A stretch of DNA of 38,985 nt from an uncultured Lachnospiraceae bacterium (GCA_949743325.1 CATJTQ010000064.1:1-38985); one strand, 5' to 3'; shown: positions 7,837 through 17,797, counted from the stretch's first letter. A program made the numbers and translations. The notes: generated by a model not told the origin, from the sequence alone.

Positions 7837-8649
7837 ATGTGCGAAATAAAAATTGAACACCTTACACGCAATTATGGCGGCGGCAAAGGTGTATTTAATT
7901 TATCGTTTGATGTAAAACACGGAGAAGTATTTGGCTTTTTAGGCCCTAACGGCGCAGGAAAAACAACAACAATCCGACATTTAATGGGCTTTATAAAAGC
8001 CCAGGAAGGTAGTTGTACAATTAATGATTTAGACTGTTGGAAGGATAGCGAAAAAATACAATTAAAACTTGGCTACATACCTGGCGAAATAAGTTATTTT
8101 GACGATATGTCAGGTACAGAATTTTTAAAATTCACTGCAAATTACCGCAAGATTCATCATAACCTCCAAAAGGATTTACTTGAGCGTTTTGAATTTGACC
8201 CTAAAATAAAAATCAAAAAAATGAGTAAAGGAATGAAACAAAAACTTGGTATAGTAGCCGCATTTATGCATAATCCTGACATTTTTATTTTTGATGAACC
8301 TACAAGCGGACTCGACCCATTAATGCAAAACAGATTTATAGACTTGGTAATTGAAGAGAAAAAAAACGGCAAGACAATTTTAATGTCAAGCCACATATTT
8401 GAAGAAGTGGAAAAAACATGTGACAGAATCGGAATTATACGGCAAGGGAAAATGGCAGCCATTGATTCCGCTGCTGCTTTAAAGGAACGCCATGTTCGCC
8501 ATTACAATGTAAAACTTGAAAATGAAACTTTAGCTGAATCCTTTGCAAAAGATTTCAATGGTATTAGTAATGGATTAAATGTAACTGTCTCAGCACGTCA
8601 AAGTCTTGAAGAAATTTTCATGAATTATTACGGAGATGATAGAAAATGA
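7837..8649 (+). CDS. ABC-2 type exporter, ATP-binding subunit
   Basis: Cytoplasmic ATPase of 270 residues that would energise the permease encoded directly after it. Walker A is GPNGAGKTT, the ABC signature appears as MSKGMKQKLG, Walker B is IFIFDEPTSGLD, and the H-loop is SSHIF. The C-terminal part after residue 215 is the regulatory tail usual in this CcmA/YhaQ-like branch. A TTG 15 nt upstream is in frame, but GGGAGG (7824-7829) lies within that extension and 7 nt before the ATG at 7837, so the ATG is chosen. The start of the permease gene overlaps its stop (ATGA). Probable cargo is a drug, peptide or lipid-like compound; the sequence does not say which. Confidence 0.92.
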   Translation: MCEIKIEHLTRNYGGGKGVFNLSFDVKHGEVFGFLGPNGAGKTTTIRHLMGFIKAQEGSCTINDLDCWKDSEKIQLKLGYIPGEISYFDDMSGTEFLKFTANYRKIHHNLQKDLLERFEFDPKIKIKKMSKGMKQKLGIVAAFMHNPDIFIFDEPTSGLDPLMQNRFIDLVIEEKKNGKTILMSSHIFEEVEKTCDRIGIIRQGKMAAIDSAAALKERHVRHYNVKLENETLAESFAKDFNGISNGLNVTVSARQSLEEIFMNYYGDDRK

Positions 8650-9446
8650 TAAATTTGACATTATATAAGCGCGAATTTAAAAGAAGTATAAAAATACTGA
8701 TAATTTTCGCTGCAATTATTACAATGTATGTTTCAATTATTATAAGTATGTATGATCCTGAACTAATGAAAACCTTAGATGATTTTGTTAAAGCTATGCC
8801 GCAATTAATGTCCGCTGTTGGTATGAAAGCAAATACAACAAGTTTACTTGGCTTTATGGTGTCTTACCTTTATGGATTCATATTACTGATTTTTCCAATG
8901 ATATTTTGCATATTGCGAGGAAATGGACTAATTGCCAAATATACAGAAAACGGAGCTATTGTTTCACTAATAGCTGCTCCTGTAAAACGCCGCACTGTAG
9001 CCTGTACCCAAATAGCTGTACTTGTAAGCGGAATTACTATTCTTAATCTATACACTACAATACTTGAACTGGTCTGTGCAGCGGTAAATTTTCCTGGGGC
9101 CCTTGATATATCAAAACTTCTTATAATTAATTTAGGTCTGTTTTGCCTTCATTTATTTATTGGAAGTATATGTTTTATTTTCTCTTGTTTTTTTTCTGAC
9201 ACAAAATACAGCATTGGATTTGGCGCAGGCATCCCGGCATTTATGTATATATTACAAATGCTTGCCAATGCAGGCGGCCGCGCAGAGAATGCCAAATATT
9301 TTACATTCTTTACACTTTTCAATCCTGATAATATAATTTCCAGCAGCAATAATTCATATATTAACATATTTATACTGCTTGTCAGCGCTATTGCTTTGTA
9401 TATTTCATCTATTACAATTTTCTGCAGAAAAGATTTGTATATTTAA
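8646..9446 (+). CDS. ABC-2 type exporter, membrane subunit
   Basis: Integral membrane protein of 266 residues with about six hydrophobic helices, starting after a short basic N-terminus (YKREFKRSIK). The fold and gene order match ABC-2 permeases that pair with an ATPase such as the one just upstream, whose stop codon it overlaps by 4 nt. The pair would form a dimeric exporter. No substrate can be assigned. No clear terminator was seen in the 168 bp between it and the GH95 gene. Confidence 0.88.
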   Translation: MINLTLYKREFKRSIKILIIFAAIITMYVSIIISMYDPELMKTLDDFVKAMPQLMSAVGMKANTTSLLGFMVSYLYGFILLIFPMIFCILRGNGLIAKYTENGAIVSLIAAPVKRRTVACTQIAVLVSGITILNLYTTILELVCAAVNFPGALDISKLLIINLGLFCLHLFIGSICFIFSCFFSDTKYSIGFGAGIPAFMYILQMLANAGGRAENAKYFTFFTLFNPDNIISSSNNSYINIFILLVSAIALYISSITIFCRKDLYI

Positions 9447-9527
9447 CGAAATAAATTATTAACTGACACAATATTTATCCTGATAGTTTTTATTTAATAT
9501 ATACAATAATTATGGCTATTTTTCTCA

Positions 9528-9556
9528 TTGCCCGCGGAAATAAATAATGATATACT
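9528..9556 (+). promoter_or_regulatory. Likely promoter of the GH95 gene
   Basis: TTGCCC (9528-9533) and TATACT (9551-9556) with a 17-bp spacer, about 60 bp upstream of the start codon. The -10 box is good and the -35 is weak, which could reflect regulated expression. Confidence 0.5.
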
Positions 9557-9614
9557 AAATATAAATGTACCCCTCACACTTACTTATCATATTTTTAAAT
9601 GAAAGGAGCTTTTT

Positions 9615-12600
9615 ATGAAAATTAATTTTTTCAGACGAACCGAAGCCCTGTTTTTGGCTTCAACTATGGTTATCACTGCTTTTGCCGGAATTCAACTGAC
9701 AAAACAAGACAAGACAGAAGCCGCTGCAAACAGTGACTTAGTTTTATGGTATGATGAATCCGCAACAGCAGATTTCTACGAAGTATATGCTAAGAAATTT
9801 AAATGGCTTAACGGAAACGGCGATGGCTTCCTTGAATTCGGACGCAATGATCCCCCAAACTATGCTGATGGAACAAATCACGGAGGCGACAGTCAATACA
9901 CTGAAGCCGGAAGTGTATCTCAAGCTGTATATGACCATGTCTCTTGGGCGAAACATGCTCTGCCTATAGGTAATGGGCACATGGGAGCCATGTCATTCGG
10001 CTATACTGATACAGAACGCGTACAGATGAATGAAGATACGCTTTGGACAGGCGGTCCTAATTGTAAAACATTATCATCAAAAAACAACGCCGATCCATAT
10101 GGAAATGTTAATATTAATGACCCTAAAGGGCTTATGGATTCATTAGTAGACAACGCATTTACTAATTTCTATGAGAGTATGGAAAGCGGTGTTATGCCGG
10201 ATGATAAAAATGTTTCCCCTTATCTTAACGGTCTGACTCCTAATTCAAAGGAACAGGAGGGCTCTTATCAGAGCTTCTGCGATATGTTAATTGACTTTGG
10301 AATCGATGAGAGCAAAGTTGACAATTACATAAGAGGCCTTAACTTAAATAACGCCGTTTCATATGTAAATTACGATTTTAACGGAGTAAGTTACAGCAGA
10401 GATATGTTTGCCAGTTATCCTGATGATGTTATTGTATATAAAATAAGCGCTTCCGAAAAAGGTAAAGTCAATTTCACTCTTCATCCTGAAATACCTCATA
10501 TGGAAGCCTGGACAGGAAGTTACTTCTCCACACACAACGACGGGGCGATCAACTACGGAAAGGACGGAAGTGTAATTGCTGACGGAGATACAATTACATT
10601 GAGCGGAACACTCAAACACAATGGAATGAAGTTTGCCGGAACTTTCAAAGTTGTAACTTCAGGCGGTACATCAGAAGCTTCAAATGACACTAACAATGCT
10701 CTTGCCGTAAACAAAAACAACGGAAAAATAACCGTTAAAGATGCAGATGAGGCATATATCGTTGTATCCCTTACTACAGATTATTGCTCTGATTTTGATA
10801 AAAATTATACTACAGGTGAAACATTAGAACAGTTATCTGCCAATGTAAAAGAAAAAACCGATGCAGCGGCGGCAAAAGGCTATGAAACTCTGCTTACAAA
10901 TCATCTAAATGATTATCAGACACTTTTCAACAGGGTTTCACTTGATATAGGAGGTATATTTACCAACATACCTACAGATGAACTTTTAGATACATATAAA
11001 ACTAACTATACTAATGAATTAGCAGATAAAAATCAAACTGCTGACTATGACCATTACTTAGAAACATTATATTATCAATATGGAAGATATATGTTAATTG
11101 CCAGCTCAAGACCAGGTTCACTTCCAGCAAATCTGCAGGGCGTATGGAATGATATGGATGCTCCGCCATGGTCATCCGATTACCATACAAACATAAATAT
11201 ACAAATGAATTACTGGCTTGCAGAGGAAACCAACCTTGCGGAAAGCGCTCAGCCTCTTGTAGACTTTGCAAACAATTTAAGAAAACCTGGCCGTCTCTCT
11301 CTTGCCAAACTTTATGGTATAGGTTATGAGGCAGATGCAAAAAATATTGACCTCAATACAGAAGACGGTTTTATATTCTTCTGTAATACAACCCCTCTTG
11401 GCTTTACAGGAAATATATCATCAAATGCATCATTTACTGCAACAGCCACTGCATTCTTAGCGCAAAACCTATATGATTACTATTCATTTACAAAAGATAT
11501 AGACTATCTTAGAGAGAACATTTATCCGTTTTTGCGTGAATCATGTATTACTTATCTGCAGACACTTCAGGCAGGAAGATCAGAAACAGATAAAGATAAA
11601 CTGTACGTTGTACCAAGCTGGTCCTCAGAACAGACTTCTTCGCCTTGGACAGTTGGAACATATTTTGACCAGCAACTTGTTTGGCAGTTATTTAATGACA
11701 CTCTTCAGGCTATGGAAGACTTAAATATTACTCCTGCTGAAAATATGAACGATGATGGTGAAATAACCTATAAGAATGATGATTCTAAACTGATGGCAAG
11801 ACTACAGGATGCAATCGATCGTTTAAACCCGGTAGAATTAGGCACTGACGGACAAATTAAAGAGTGGCAGCAAGAAGCCGCATACAATAAAACTGCGAAA
11901 GGCAACACTATCGGTGAAAATGCACACCGTCATATTTCACAGCTGATTGCACTTTATCCTGGAAACTATATAACCAAAGATGATAAAGAATTAATTGAAG
12001 GTGCAAAAACTGTATTAACAAACAGAACTGACTCCTCAACAGGCTGGGGATTAGCTGACAGACTTAACTTATGGGCAAGAACAGGCGATGGAAACCATTC
12101 ATATAAGCTAGTTAAAGCACTGCTCGCCACTGCAACTTATGATAACCTCTTTGATACACATGCGCCGTTCCAGATTGACGGAAACTTTGGCGGAACCGCT
12201 GGTATTACAGAGATGCTACTGCAAAGCAACAATAATAAAGTTGAACTTCTGGCAGCACTGCCAGATGATTGGTCTAAAGGATCTTACGAAGGACTTGTTG
12301 CTAGAGGAAACTTTGAAGTTGACTGTGAATGGTCAAATAAATCCGCTGATTATGCGAGAATTGTTTCCAAAAGCGGCGGTCAGCTTATTTTGGACGGAAT
12401 AGATATTTCCAAAATCACTGATGACAATGGAAACAATGTTGCTTATTCACAAAATGAAAATGGTGATTATGTGATAGAGACAACCAAAGGCGACGTTTTG
12501 AATATATATGCTTCGTCATACACCGGTCCTGATAAAACTGCAAAACCTATCCCAACATCAGGAACTCTCTCAACACCAAATCCTACATTTGTGACAGATA

Positions 12601-12869
12601 CTCCAACAGCTATTCCTACTGAACCAGCAGAATCGACACCTACACCTACTGCTACTTCAAATAATAATATTATACTTGGTGATGTAACTGGTGATGATCA
12701 GGTTGGTTTGGATGATGCAACACTTATTTTAAAAGCAGCACTGGCAATTGAAACATTAACTCCTGCTCAAAATACAGCTGCAGATGTGAACAAAGATAAT
12801 AAAGTTGACTTAACCGATGCAACATTAGTACTGAAATATGCTCTGGCAATTATTGATAATTTTGATTAG
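9615..12869 (+). CDS. Secreted GH95 alpha-L-fucosidase/galactosidase with C-terminal dockerin
   Basis: Large secreted glycosidase of 1084 residues. A signal peptide (about 1-38) precedes the GH95 N-terminal beta-domain, recognised by LPIGNGHMGAMSFGY and MNEDTLWTGGP. In the helical-barrel catalytic domain the conserved sites are visible: the paired asparagines in NINIQMNYW (near 525), the general acid region VPSWSSEQ (Glu near 671) and FQIDGNFGGTAG (Asp near 854). GH95 enzymes release alpha-1,2-fucose, or L-galactose in plant-glycan members. A Thr/Pro-rich linker (about 985-1018) leads to a type I dockerin with two calcium-loop repeats, GDVTGDDQVGLDDATLIL and ADVNKDNKVDLTDATLVL, each followed by a helix. 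The dockerin implies docking to a cohesin protein encoded elsewhere. An AGGAG site precedes the ATG. Confidence 0.93.
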   Translation: MKINFFRRTEALFLASTMVITAFAGIQLTKQDKTEAAANSDLVLWYDESATADFYEVYAKKFKWLNGNGDGFLEFGRNDPPNYADGTNHGGDSQYTEAGSVSQAVYDHVSWAKHALPIGNGHMGAMSFGYTDTERVQMNEDTLWTGGPNCKTLSSKNNADPYGNVNINDPKGLMDSLVDNAFTNFYESMESGVMPDDKNVSPYLNGLTPNSKEQEGSYQSFCDMLIDFGIDESKVDNYIRGLNLNNAVSYVNYDFNGVSYSRDMFASYPDDVIVYKISASEKGKVNFTLHPEIPHMEAWTGSYFSTHNDGAINYGKDGSVIADGDTITLSGTLKHNGMKFAGTFKVVTSGGTSEASNDTNNALAVNKNNGKITVKDADEAYIVVSLTTDYCSDFDKNYTTGETLEQLSANVKEKTDAAAAKGYETLLTNHLNDYQTLFNRVSLDIGGIFTNIPTDELLDTYKTNYTNELADKNQTADYDHYLETLYYQYGRYMLIASSRPGSLPANLQGVWNDMDAPPWSSDYHTNINIQMNYWLAEETNLAESAQPLVDFANNLRKPGRLSLAKLYGIGYEADAKNIDLNTEDGFIFFCNTTPLGFTGNISSNASFTATATAFLAQNLYDYYSFTKDIDYLRENIYPFLRESCITYLQTLQAGRSETDKDKLYVVPSWSSEQTSSPWTVGTYFDQQLVWQLFNDTLQAMEDLNITPAENMNDDGEITYKNDDSKLMARLQDAIDRLNPVELGTDGQIKEWQQEAAYNKTAKGNTIGENAHRHISQLIALYPGNYITKDDKELIEGAKTVLTNRTDSSTGWGLADRLNLWARTGDGNHSYKLVKALLATATYDNLFDTHAPFQIDGNFGGTAGITEMLLQSNNNKVELLAALPDDWSKGSYEGLVARGNFEVDCEWSNKSADYARIVSKSGGQLILDGIDISKITDDNGNNVAYSQNENGDYVIETTKGDVLNIYASSYTGPDKTAKPIPTSGTLSTPNPTFVTDTPTAIPTEPAESTPTPTATSNNNIILGDVTGDDQVGLDDATLILKAALAIETLTPAQNTAADVNKDNKVDLTDATLVLKYALAIIDNFD

Positions 12870-12879
12870 TAATTAAATA

Positions 12880-12950
12880 ACCGTTTGTTATAGTTTATAT
12901 AGGGACTGTTTTAACAACAGTCCCACAACAACTAATAACAAACGGTCTTT
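12880..12950. terminator. Bidirectional nested hairpin terminator
   Basis: An 11-bp outer stem (ACCGTTTGTTA 12880-12890 with TAACAAACGGT 12936-12946) encloses a 9-bp inner hairpin (GGGACTGTT 12902-12910 with AACAGTCCC 12916-12924). A short T-run follows on the plus strand and an AT-rich run on the minus. It lies between the convergent GH95 and permease genes and probably serves both. Confidence 0.75.
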
Positions 12951-12976
12951 TGATATTTCTATTTAATTTCTTAACT

Positions 12977-13765
12977 TTATTCAAGATTTAGTCTTTTATT
13001 CAGCATATACACAGATATCATATTATAAATAACACACATTATAATAGATATTACAAGCGCACTGCCCATCACCATCCAGAAATATTCTACAGGGAAGGTT
13101 TGTGCTTTTGTAATAGCTGAAAAACTTTCAAAGTTAAATGCAAATATAATAAACATTTCAATTACACCGATGACCTGATTTATTAAATATATTACTACAT
13201 AAGATACAAAAGACATTAAATCTTTGTCTTTGGACATTGAATAACCTATATTAAGACATAAATAAAACATACTGTAAGATGTAAGTAGTGAAACAGCCAT
13301 TGCCAAAACAAACATCACTATCATTCCCGACGACAGACCAGCGGAAGACAAATCCATTGTTGTTAAACTTAAAATATCTATATCCCTTACTTCCAAAGCT
13401 ATGGACAGATATACAATAATTATATTTAAAACAGTCCATACATATGGAGTAATAAGCTTACTCACAAGGAGCTGCCACTTTTTCACCGGAAGCGTATGCA
13501 TCAAATAACCTTCATCCTTTAGTATATTTTTCCGATAACGCAATATCGCCATTACAAAAGTTACAACTAAAACGGCAACCCTAACTATAATAGCCATTAA
13601 CTTTGACAGCGAAGTTGTAACAATCAATGCTCCATTCCCCGGATTAGCCTCTAATGCAACGCTTAAAACTAAGGCAATAATTGACACAATAAACAGCACT
13701 ATATACATTCCGCACTGATATCTATAAGTAGCCTTAAATTCATGTTTTAATAATTTTGCTAACAT
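12977..13765 (-). CDS. ABC-2 family permease of a GntR-regulated exporter
   Basis: A 262-residue membrane protein with about six transmembrane helices and a basic cytoplasmic N-terminus (KLLKHEFKATYRYQ). It is the last gene of a three-gene operon and overlaps the upstream ATPase gene by 7 nt. In this operon type (regulator-ATPase-permease) the exporter commonly handles cell-envelope-active compounds or metabolites; that role is known for relatives and only inferred here. It ends at the bidirectional terminator. Confidence 0.85.
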   Translation of the reverse strand: MLAKLLKHEFKATYRYQCGMYIVLFIVSIIALVLSVALEANPGNGALIVTTSLSKLMAIIVRVAVLVVTFVMAILRYRKNILKDEGYLMHTLPVKKWQLLVSKLITPYVWTVLNIIIVYLSIALEVRDIDILSLTTMDLSSAGLSSGMIVMFVLAMAVSLLTSYSMFYLCLNIGYSMSKDKDLMSFVSYVVIYLINQVIGVIEMFIIFAFNFESFSAITKAQTFPVEYFWMVMGSALVISIIMCVIYNMISVYMLNKRLNLE

Positions 13766-14457
13766 GCGAACACCGCCCTAAACAATCCATCTATTGATTT
13801 TCCATTTTCCTCTCTAATCTCATCCGCTGATTTAAACATAGCCAGTCGCCCTTCCTTGATAAACGCAACCTCATCAAGTACCTGCTCAACATCTTGGATT
13901 AAATGAGTTGAAATTATAACACACGCATCCTTACTATAGTTGGTGAGTATTGTCTTTAATATAAAATCTCTTGCCGCTGGGTCAACTCCCCCCATAGGCT
14001 CATCAAGAAGATACAATTTAGCACTGCGGCTCATAACAAGCACAAGCTGAACCTTTTCTCTAGTTCCCTTTGATAATGCCTTAATCTTATCTTTTGGCGA
14101 AATTTTAAGCGTTTCCAGCATCTCATATGCTGTCTGAGGATTAAAATCAGTATAAAAATCATTAAAAAAATCTATCATATCTTTCACTCTCATACTGCTT
14201 GGAAAATAAGGTCTCTCCGGCAGATAAGATACTATACTTTTAGTAGCTGTTCCCAATTTTTCACCGGCAATAGTTACATTTCCCGCTGATTTTGTTATTA
14301 ACCCACTTAACGTCTTAATAAAAGTTGTCTTTCCGCTTCCGTTTGGACCAAGCAAACCGACTATTCTGCCCTCCTCAAACTCCACGGAAAAATTATTAAG
14401 AGCCACCTTCTTTCCATATTTAACAGTTAAATCCTTACATTCAACAATTACGCTCAT
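13759..14457 (-). CDS. ABC transporter ATP-binding protein (YtrB/BcrA-like)
   Basis: Cytoplasmic ATPase of 232 residues partnering the permease that follows. Walker A is GPNGSGKTT, the signature is LSKGTREKVQLVL, Walker B is LYLLDEPMGGVD and the H-loop is ISTHL. It is a compact ABC domain without the extra C-terminal module of drug exporters. Its start overlaps the stop codon of the gntR gene by 4 nt, and its own end overlaps the permease start by 7 nt, so the three are translated from one message. Confidence 0.92.
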   Translation of the reverse strand: MSVIVECKDLTVKYGKKVALNNFSVEFEEGRIVGLLGPNGSGKTTFIKTLSGLITKSAGNVTIAGEKLGTATKSIVSYLPERPYFPSSMRVKDMIDFFNDFYTDFNPQTAYEMLETLKISPKDKIKALSKGTREKVQLVLVMSRSAKLYLLDEPMGGVDPAARDFILKTILTNYSKDACVIISTHLIQDVEQVLDEVAFIKEGRLAMFKSADEIREENGKSIDGLFRAVFAC

Positions 14458-14822
14458 AAATATTCCTCCTTAATATACTTTTCATAAATTTCAACAAGTT
14501 CTGAATTATCATATCCTATTGTCAGCATTTTTTCAGTAAATTCTTTCATAAATTGCTGCGCCTGCTCTTCTCTCAGTTTTCTCTGAGAAATATCTTCTTT
14601 AACAAACCTGCCTGATGTCCTCTGTGTATATAAAAAACCTTGTCTTTCAAGTTCAACAAGCGCCTTCTGCATTGTATTGGGATTAACCCCTGCCTGAAGT
14701 GCAAGTTCTCTCACCGCAGGCATTTTATCTCCGCCCTTCAGTTCACCTGATGCAATCTGTCTCTTAATCTCTTCAACAATTTGTATATATATAGGGCTGT
14801 CATCTTCAAACTTCCATGGCAT
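14454..14822 (-). CDS. GntR family transcriptional regulator, YtrA type
   Basis: A 122-residue repressor with an N-terminal winged helix (DSPIYIQIVEEIKRQIASGEL, then MPAVRELALQAGVNPNTMQKALVELERQG) and a short helical tail of about 50 residues. This is the small YtrA layout rather than one with a large ligand domain. A longer frame starts at 14888 but the AGGAG site lies 7 nt before the ATG at 14822, so that start is chosen. The downstream ATPase and permease are its likely targets, through the palindrome overlapping the promoter. The inducer is unknown; cell-wall antibiotics induce some relatives. Confidence 0.92.
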   Translation of the reverse strand: MPWKFEDDSPIYIQIVEEIKRQIASGELKGGDKMPAVRELALQAGVNPNTMQKALVELERQGFLYTQRTSGRFVKEDISQRKLREEQAQQFMKEFTEKMLTIGYDNSELVEIYEKYIKEEYL

Positions 14823-14841
14823 AAAATTCTCCTTTCTTAAT

Positions 14842-14877
14842 TGTATTATTGTATTACTTAGTTCATACAATAATACA
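14842..14877. promoter_or_regulatory. Palindromic operator of the GntR-ABC operon
   Basis: A perfect 13-bp inverted repeat, TGTATTATTGTAT / ATACAATAATACA, with a 10-bp spacer lies 20 bp upstream of the gntR start. It covers the -10 box of the operon promoter. The size, symmetry and position are those of an autoregulatory GntR operator. Confidence 0.75.
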
Positions 14878-14895
14878 TTATTAAGCAAATGTCAA
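14867..14895 (-). promoter_or_regulatory. Promoter of the GntR-ABC operon
   Basis: Minus-strand TTGACA (14890-14895) and TATTGT (14867-14872) with a 17-bp spacer. The -10 box lies inside the right arm of the palindromic operator, so repressor binding would block polymerase. Confidence 0.65.
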
Positions 14896-14973
14896 GTATT
14901 TACATAAAAAAATTATCTTCTGCCAATAATAAACAATGTTACTATATTTTTGGTAAAGTATGGAGGAATTTAC

Positions 14974-15879
14974 GTGTATTACGATATTAAACAAAACTGT
15001 AAAATCTGTGACCCCAACTCGCCGCCAACTAAAAATTTTATCGCCCACCTTCCAATGTCTGACAAAGCAATACTTAAAAAAGCTGACGAAAGACTTGCAC
15101 GAATAGTAGATATATATCAAGATCTTCCCTACACAAGAGCTGAATTTTTTGAAGGAGTTATTTATGGAAGCATTTATATCCCAACACTGTTAAATCATGA
15201 GGAAATTCATATGATTTTCCTGTTAGAAAATGATAAGATTTTTTTAATATCAGATTCATCTCTTATTCATAAAGAACTTACAGACACAATACGACTGCGG
15301 AGAAAGAATCTAACAGACCCGGCGTCAATACTATATTATTTTTTTGAACAATTGATAGATGATGATTTAGAGAAAATAAATGTTATTCAAGACCATTTAT
15401 CACAATTAGAATCCCAGATTTTTAAAGAACCTGACGACAACTACAGCAAAAGGCTTACCGATTTCCGCAGCAAAACGCTGCAAATCTCACACTATTACAT
15501 GCAATTTTCAGCTCTGACTACAATGTTTTCAGAAAATACATTTAATTATTTTAACAAAAAACAGCTGCAGCTCTTTTCCTCTCTATCTAATCGTATTATG
15601 CTGCTGAAAAACGAAGCCGATCAGCTTTGGGATTATATTCTTCAGGTAAGAGAAATATATCAGGAACAAATGGATGTAAGGTTAAATGAAATAATGAAAT
15701 TTTTTACAATGGTGACAACATTATTTCTGCCTCTCTCTCTTATTGCCGCATGGTATGGCATGAACTTTGAAAATATGCCCGAACTTACAGGAAAATACAG
15801 TTATTATATATTAATTGGTTTTATGATAATTATTGTTATTATTATGTGCATATGGTTTAAAAAAAAGAAATATTGGTAA
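14974..15879 (+). CDS. CorA-like divalent metal ion transporter
   Basis: Predicted magnesium (or other divalent cation) channel of the CorA/MIT superfamily, about 301 residues. The large N-terminal part is cytoplasmic, with long charged helices between about residues 120 and 240. Two C-terminal membrane helices follow, and the first ends in YGMNFENMPEL, the hallmark selectivity loop. A short CKICDPNSPPT segment near the N-terminus is unusual. The frame can be extended to a TTG at 14950, but the GGAGGA site at 14962-14967 lies within that extension and is spaced 6 nt from GTG at 14974, so the GTG start is preferred. It is divergent from the GntR operon. Confidence 0.88.
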   Translation: MYYDIKQNCKICDPNSPPTKNFIAHLPMSDKAILKKADERLARIVDIYQDLPYTRAEFFEGVIYGSIYIPTLLNHEEIHMIFLLENDKIFLISDSSLIHKELTDTIRLRRKNLTDPASILYYFFEQLIDDDLEKINVIQDHLSQLESQIFKEPDDNYSKRLTDFRSKTLQISHYYMQFSALTTMFSENTFNYFNKKQLQLFSSLSNRIMLLKNEADQLWDYILQVREIYQEQMDVRLNEIMKFFTMVTTLFLPLSLIAAWYGMNFENMPELTGKYSYYILIGFMIIIVIIMCIWFKKKKYW

Positions 15880-15939
15880 AACTTACAAATCCTTCCTTCC
15901 CATTTTCCAAACTTTTGGTATTTATCACAAAAAACACTA

Positions 15940-15968
15940 TAGACTTTTAATAAAAATTATAGTATAAT
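15940..15968 (+). promoter_or_regulatory. Promoter of the chemoreceptor gene
   Basis: TAGACT (15940-15945) and TATAAT (15963-15968) with a 17-bp spacer, about 80 bp upstream of the start. The pattern is sigma-A-like. No flagellar sigma-28 consensus was recognised. Confidence 0.6.
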
Positions 15969-16045
15969 AGTAAACACTCTAAAATACTCTTCATATTTTA
16001 ATACCTTTTATCCTCAAAATTAAAACAAGAAGGAGGAGCAATACA

Positions 16046-17797
16046 ATGGGAACCAAGGAAAACAACAAAAAAGCGAACACACATAACAAAAAAAGCTCTG
16101 CTAAAATGGGACTAATGATTAAAATTCTTGGTGTAGTAGCAATTCCGCTGCTGCTTATCATAGTCATTTCCAGTCTTTCTTTGAAAAGTGTCTCTACAAA
16201 AATCAGTGACAGACTTTCACAACATGAACTAAATACCGCTACATTTTCACTCTCATCAATTTTAAATACGATTAGTGATGGTGATTATTCTTATAAGAAC
16301 GGCAATCTTTACAAAGGAGATACTAACGTATCTAATATTGATGACGCATTTGATGAATTTCTTGAACAGACTGATTTAGATGCTACTATTATAGTTGGTA
16401 AAACAAGAATTATCACAACTATAATCAATGAAGATGGTAACAGAGCCATAAATACAGATATTGACGATAAAGTATATAACGCCATTTTAAATGACGGCTC
16501 ATATTTTGCAAATGATCTTGTAATTCAGGGTATAAAATATAAAGGGTATTATGCGTTAGTTGACGACTCAAATTCTGGAGCGGAAGTAATTATATTCTCA
16601 GGAATAAAAGCTTCAGTAGCACATGAGATTTATTACCGTTACATGATAATCTCAATTATTATTGTTATATCAATTGCAGTATTAAGCGCGATCGTAATTT
16701 CATTGCTTATATTTACAATTGTAAAAGACATAAACGTCGCTGTACATAATTTGGATAAAGTTTCCAGCGGTGAACTGAATTTTATAGTCAGCGATAAAAT
16801 ACTAAAACGAACAGACGAAGTTGGTAATATTGCCAGATCGATACATTCTCTTCTTGTCAGCCTTGCAACTATAATTACTAACATAACCAACTCTTCAGCT
16901 TCTTTAAATGATTTTTCATCTAAATTTAAAGATAACTTTGAATCTATTAACAACTCAATTTCAAATGTTAATATTGCAGTTGAAGAAATTGCCAATGGAG
17001 CTACCAATCAGGCAAATGAAACTCAGAATGTTAATACTCAGATTAACGATATGGGTGATGCAATAGATTCAACAACAAAAAATATTTCATCGCTTACGTC
17101 AAGTACAGATACTATGAAAAGTCAAAATTCACAAGTTAATTCGACGCTTGAAGCACTTATTGCAATTAGCGACAGAACTAAAGAATCAATCAATGAAGTA
17201 CACAAACAGACTAACAACACTAACCAGTCGGCATCTGAAATTGGCGAAGCAATTAACATTATCACAGATATTGCAAGCCAAACTAACTTACTTTCACTTA
17301 ATGCAAGTATTGAAGCTGCAAGAGCAGGTGAACATGGTCGTGGATTTGCTGTTGTAGCTGATGAAATTAGACAGCTTGCTGATCAGTCAAGCGAATCAGC
17401 TGATAAGATAAGTCATATTGTTTCAGAGCTGATACGAAATTCAAATACTAGCGTTGAGACAATGGAACAAGTTTTAACAGATATAAATGATCAGTTTGAT
17501 AAATTAAATACAACTAAACAAGCATTTAATAAGTTAAATACAGAAGTTAACAATGTAGCTGCAGCAATTGTAAATATTTCAGATGAAATAGACTCTATTA
17601 ACACAGTTAAGAATGAAGTTCTTGGAAGTGTTGAGAGCCTTGCCGCTATTGCTGAACAAAATGCTGCCAGCACACAAGAGACATCAGCTGCTATGTTTGA
17701 ACTTGGTCAGATTGTAAATGACTGCAACGAATCAACTTCCGAGCTTGTAACTTTATCTGATGAAATGAATGAAAATGCAAGTAAATTTAGGTTATAA
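16046..17797 (+). CDS. Methyl-accepting chemotaxis protein
   Basis: Membrane chemoreceptor of 583 residues in the classic topology. A first membrane helix (about 22-47) is followed by an extracytoplasmic sensor domain (about 48-195) that looks like a single-Cache module. Next come a second membrane helix (about 198-226), a HAMP linker, and a long coiled-coil signalling domain. The kinase-contact tip is clear: [41 protein letters not shown]-terminal glutamine/alanine/glutamate patches ([13 protein letters not shown]) are typical methylation sites. No CheA or CheW gene is nearby, so it is an orphan receptor feeding a chemotaxis system elsewhere. The ligand is unknown. An AGGAGG site precedes the ATG. 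Confidence 0.95.
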   Translation: MGTKENNKKANTHNKKSSAKMGLMIKILGVVAIPLLLIIVISSLSLKSVSTKISDRLSQHELNTATFSLSSILNTISDGDYSYKNGNLYKGDTNVSNIDDAFDEFLEQTDLDATIIVGKTRIITTIINEDGNRAINTDIDDKVYNAILNDGSYFANDLVIQGIKYKGYYALVDDSNSGAEVIIFSGIKASVAHEIYYRYMIISIIIVISIAVLSAIVISLLIFTIVKDINVAVHNLDKVSSGELNFIVSDKILKRTDEVGNIARSIHSLLVSLATIITNITNSSASLNDFSSKFKDNFESINNSISNVNIAVEEIANGATNQANETQNVNTQINDMGDAIDSTTKNISSLTSSTDTMKSQNSQVNSTLEALIAISDRTKESINEVHKQTNNTNQSASEIGEAINIITDIASQTNLLSLNASIEAARAGEHGRGFAVVADEIRQLADQSSESADKISHIVSELIRNSNTSVETMEQVLTDINDQFDKLNTTKQAFNKLNTEVNNVAAAIVNISDEIDSINTVKNEVLGSVESLAAIAEQNAASTQETSAAMFELGQIVNDCNESTSELVTLSDEMNENASKFRL

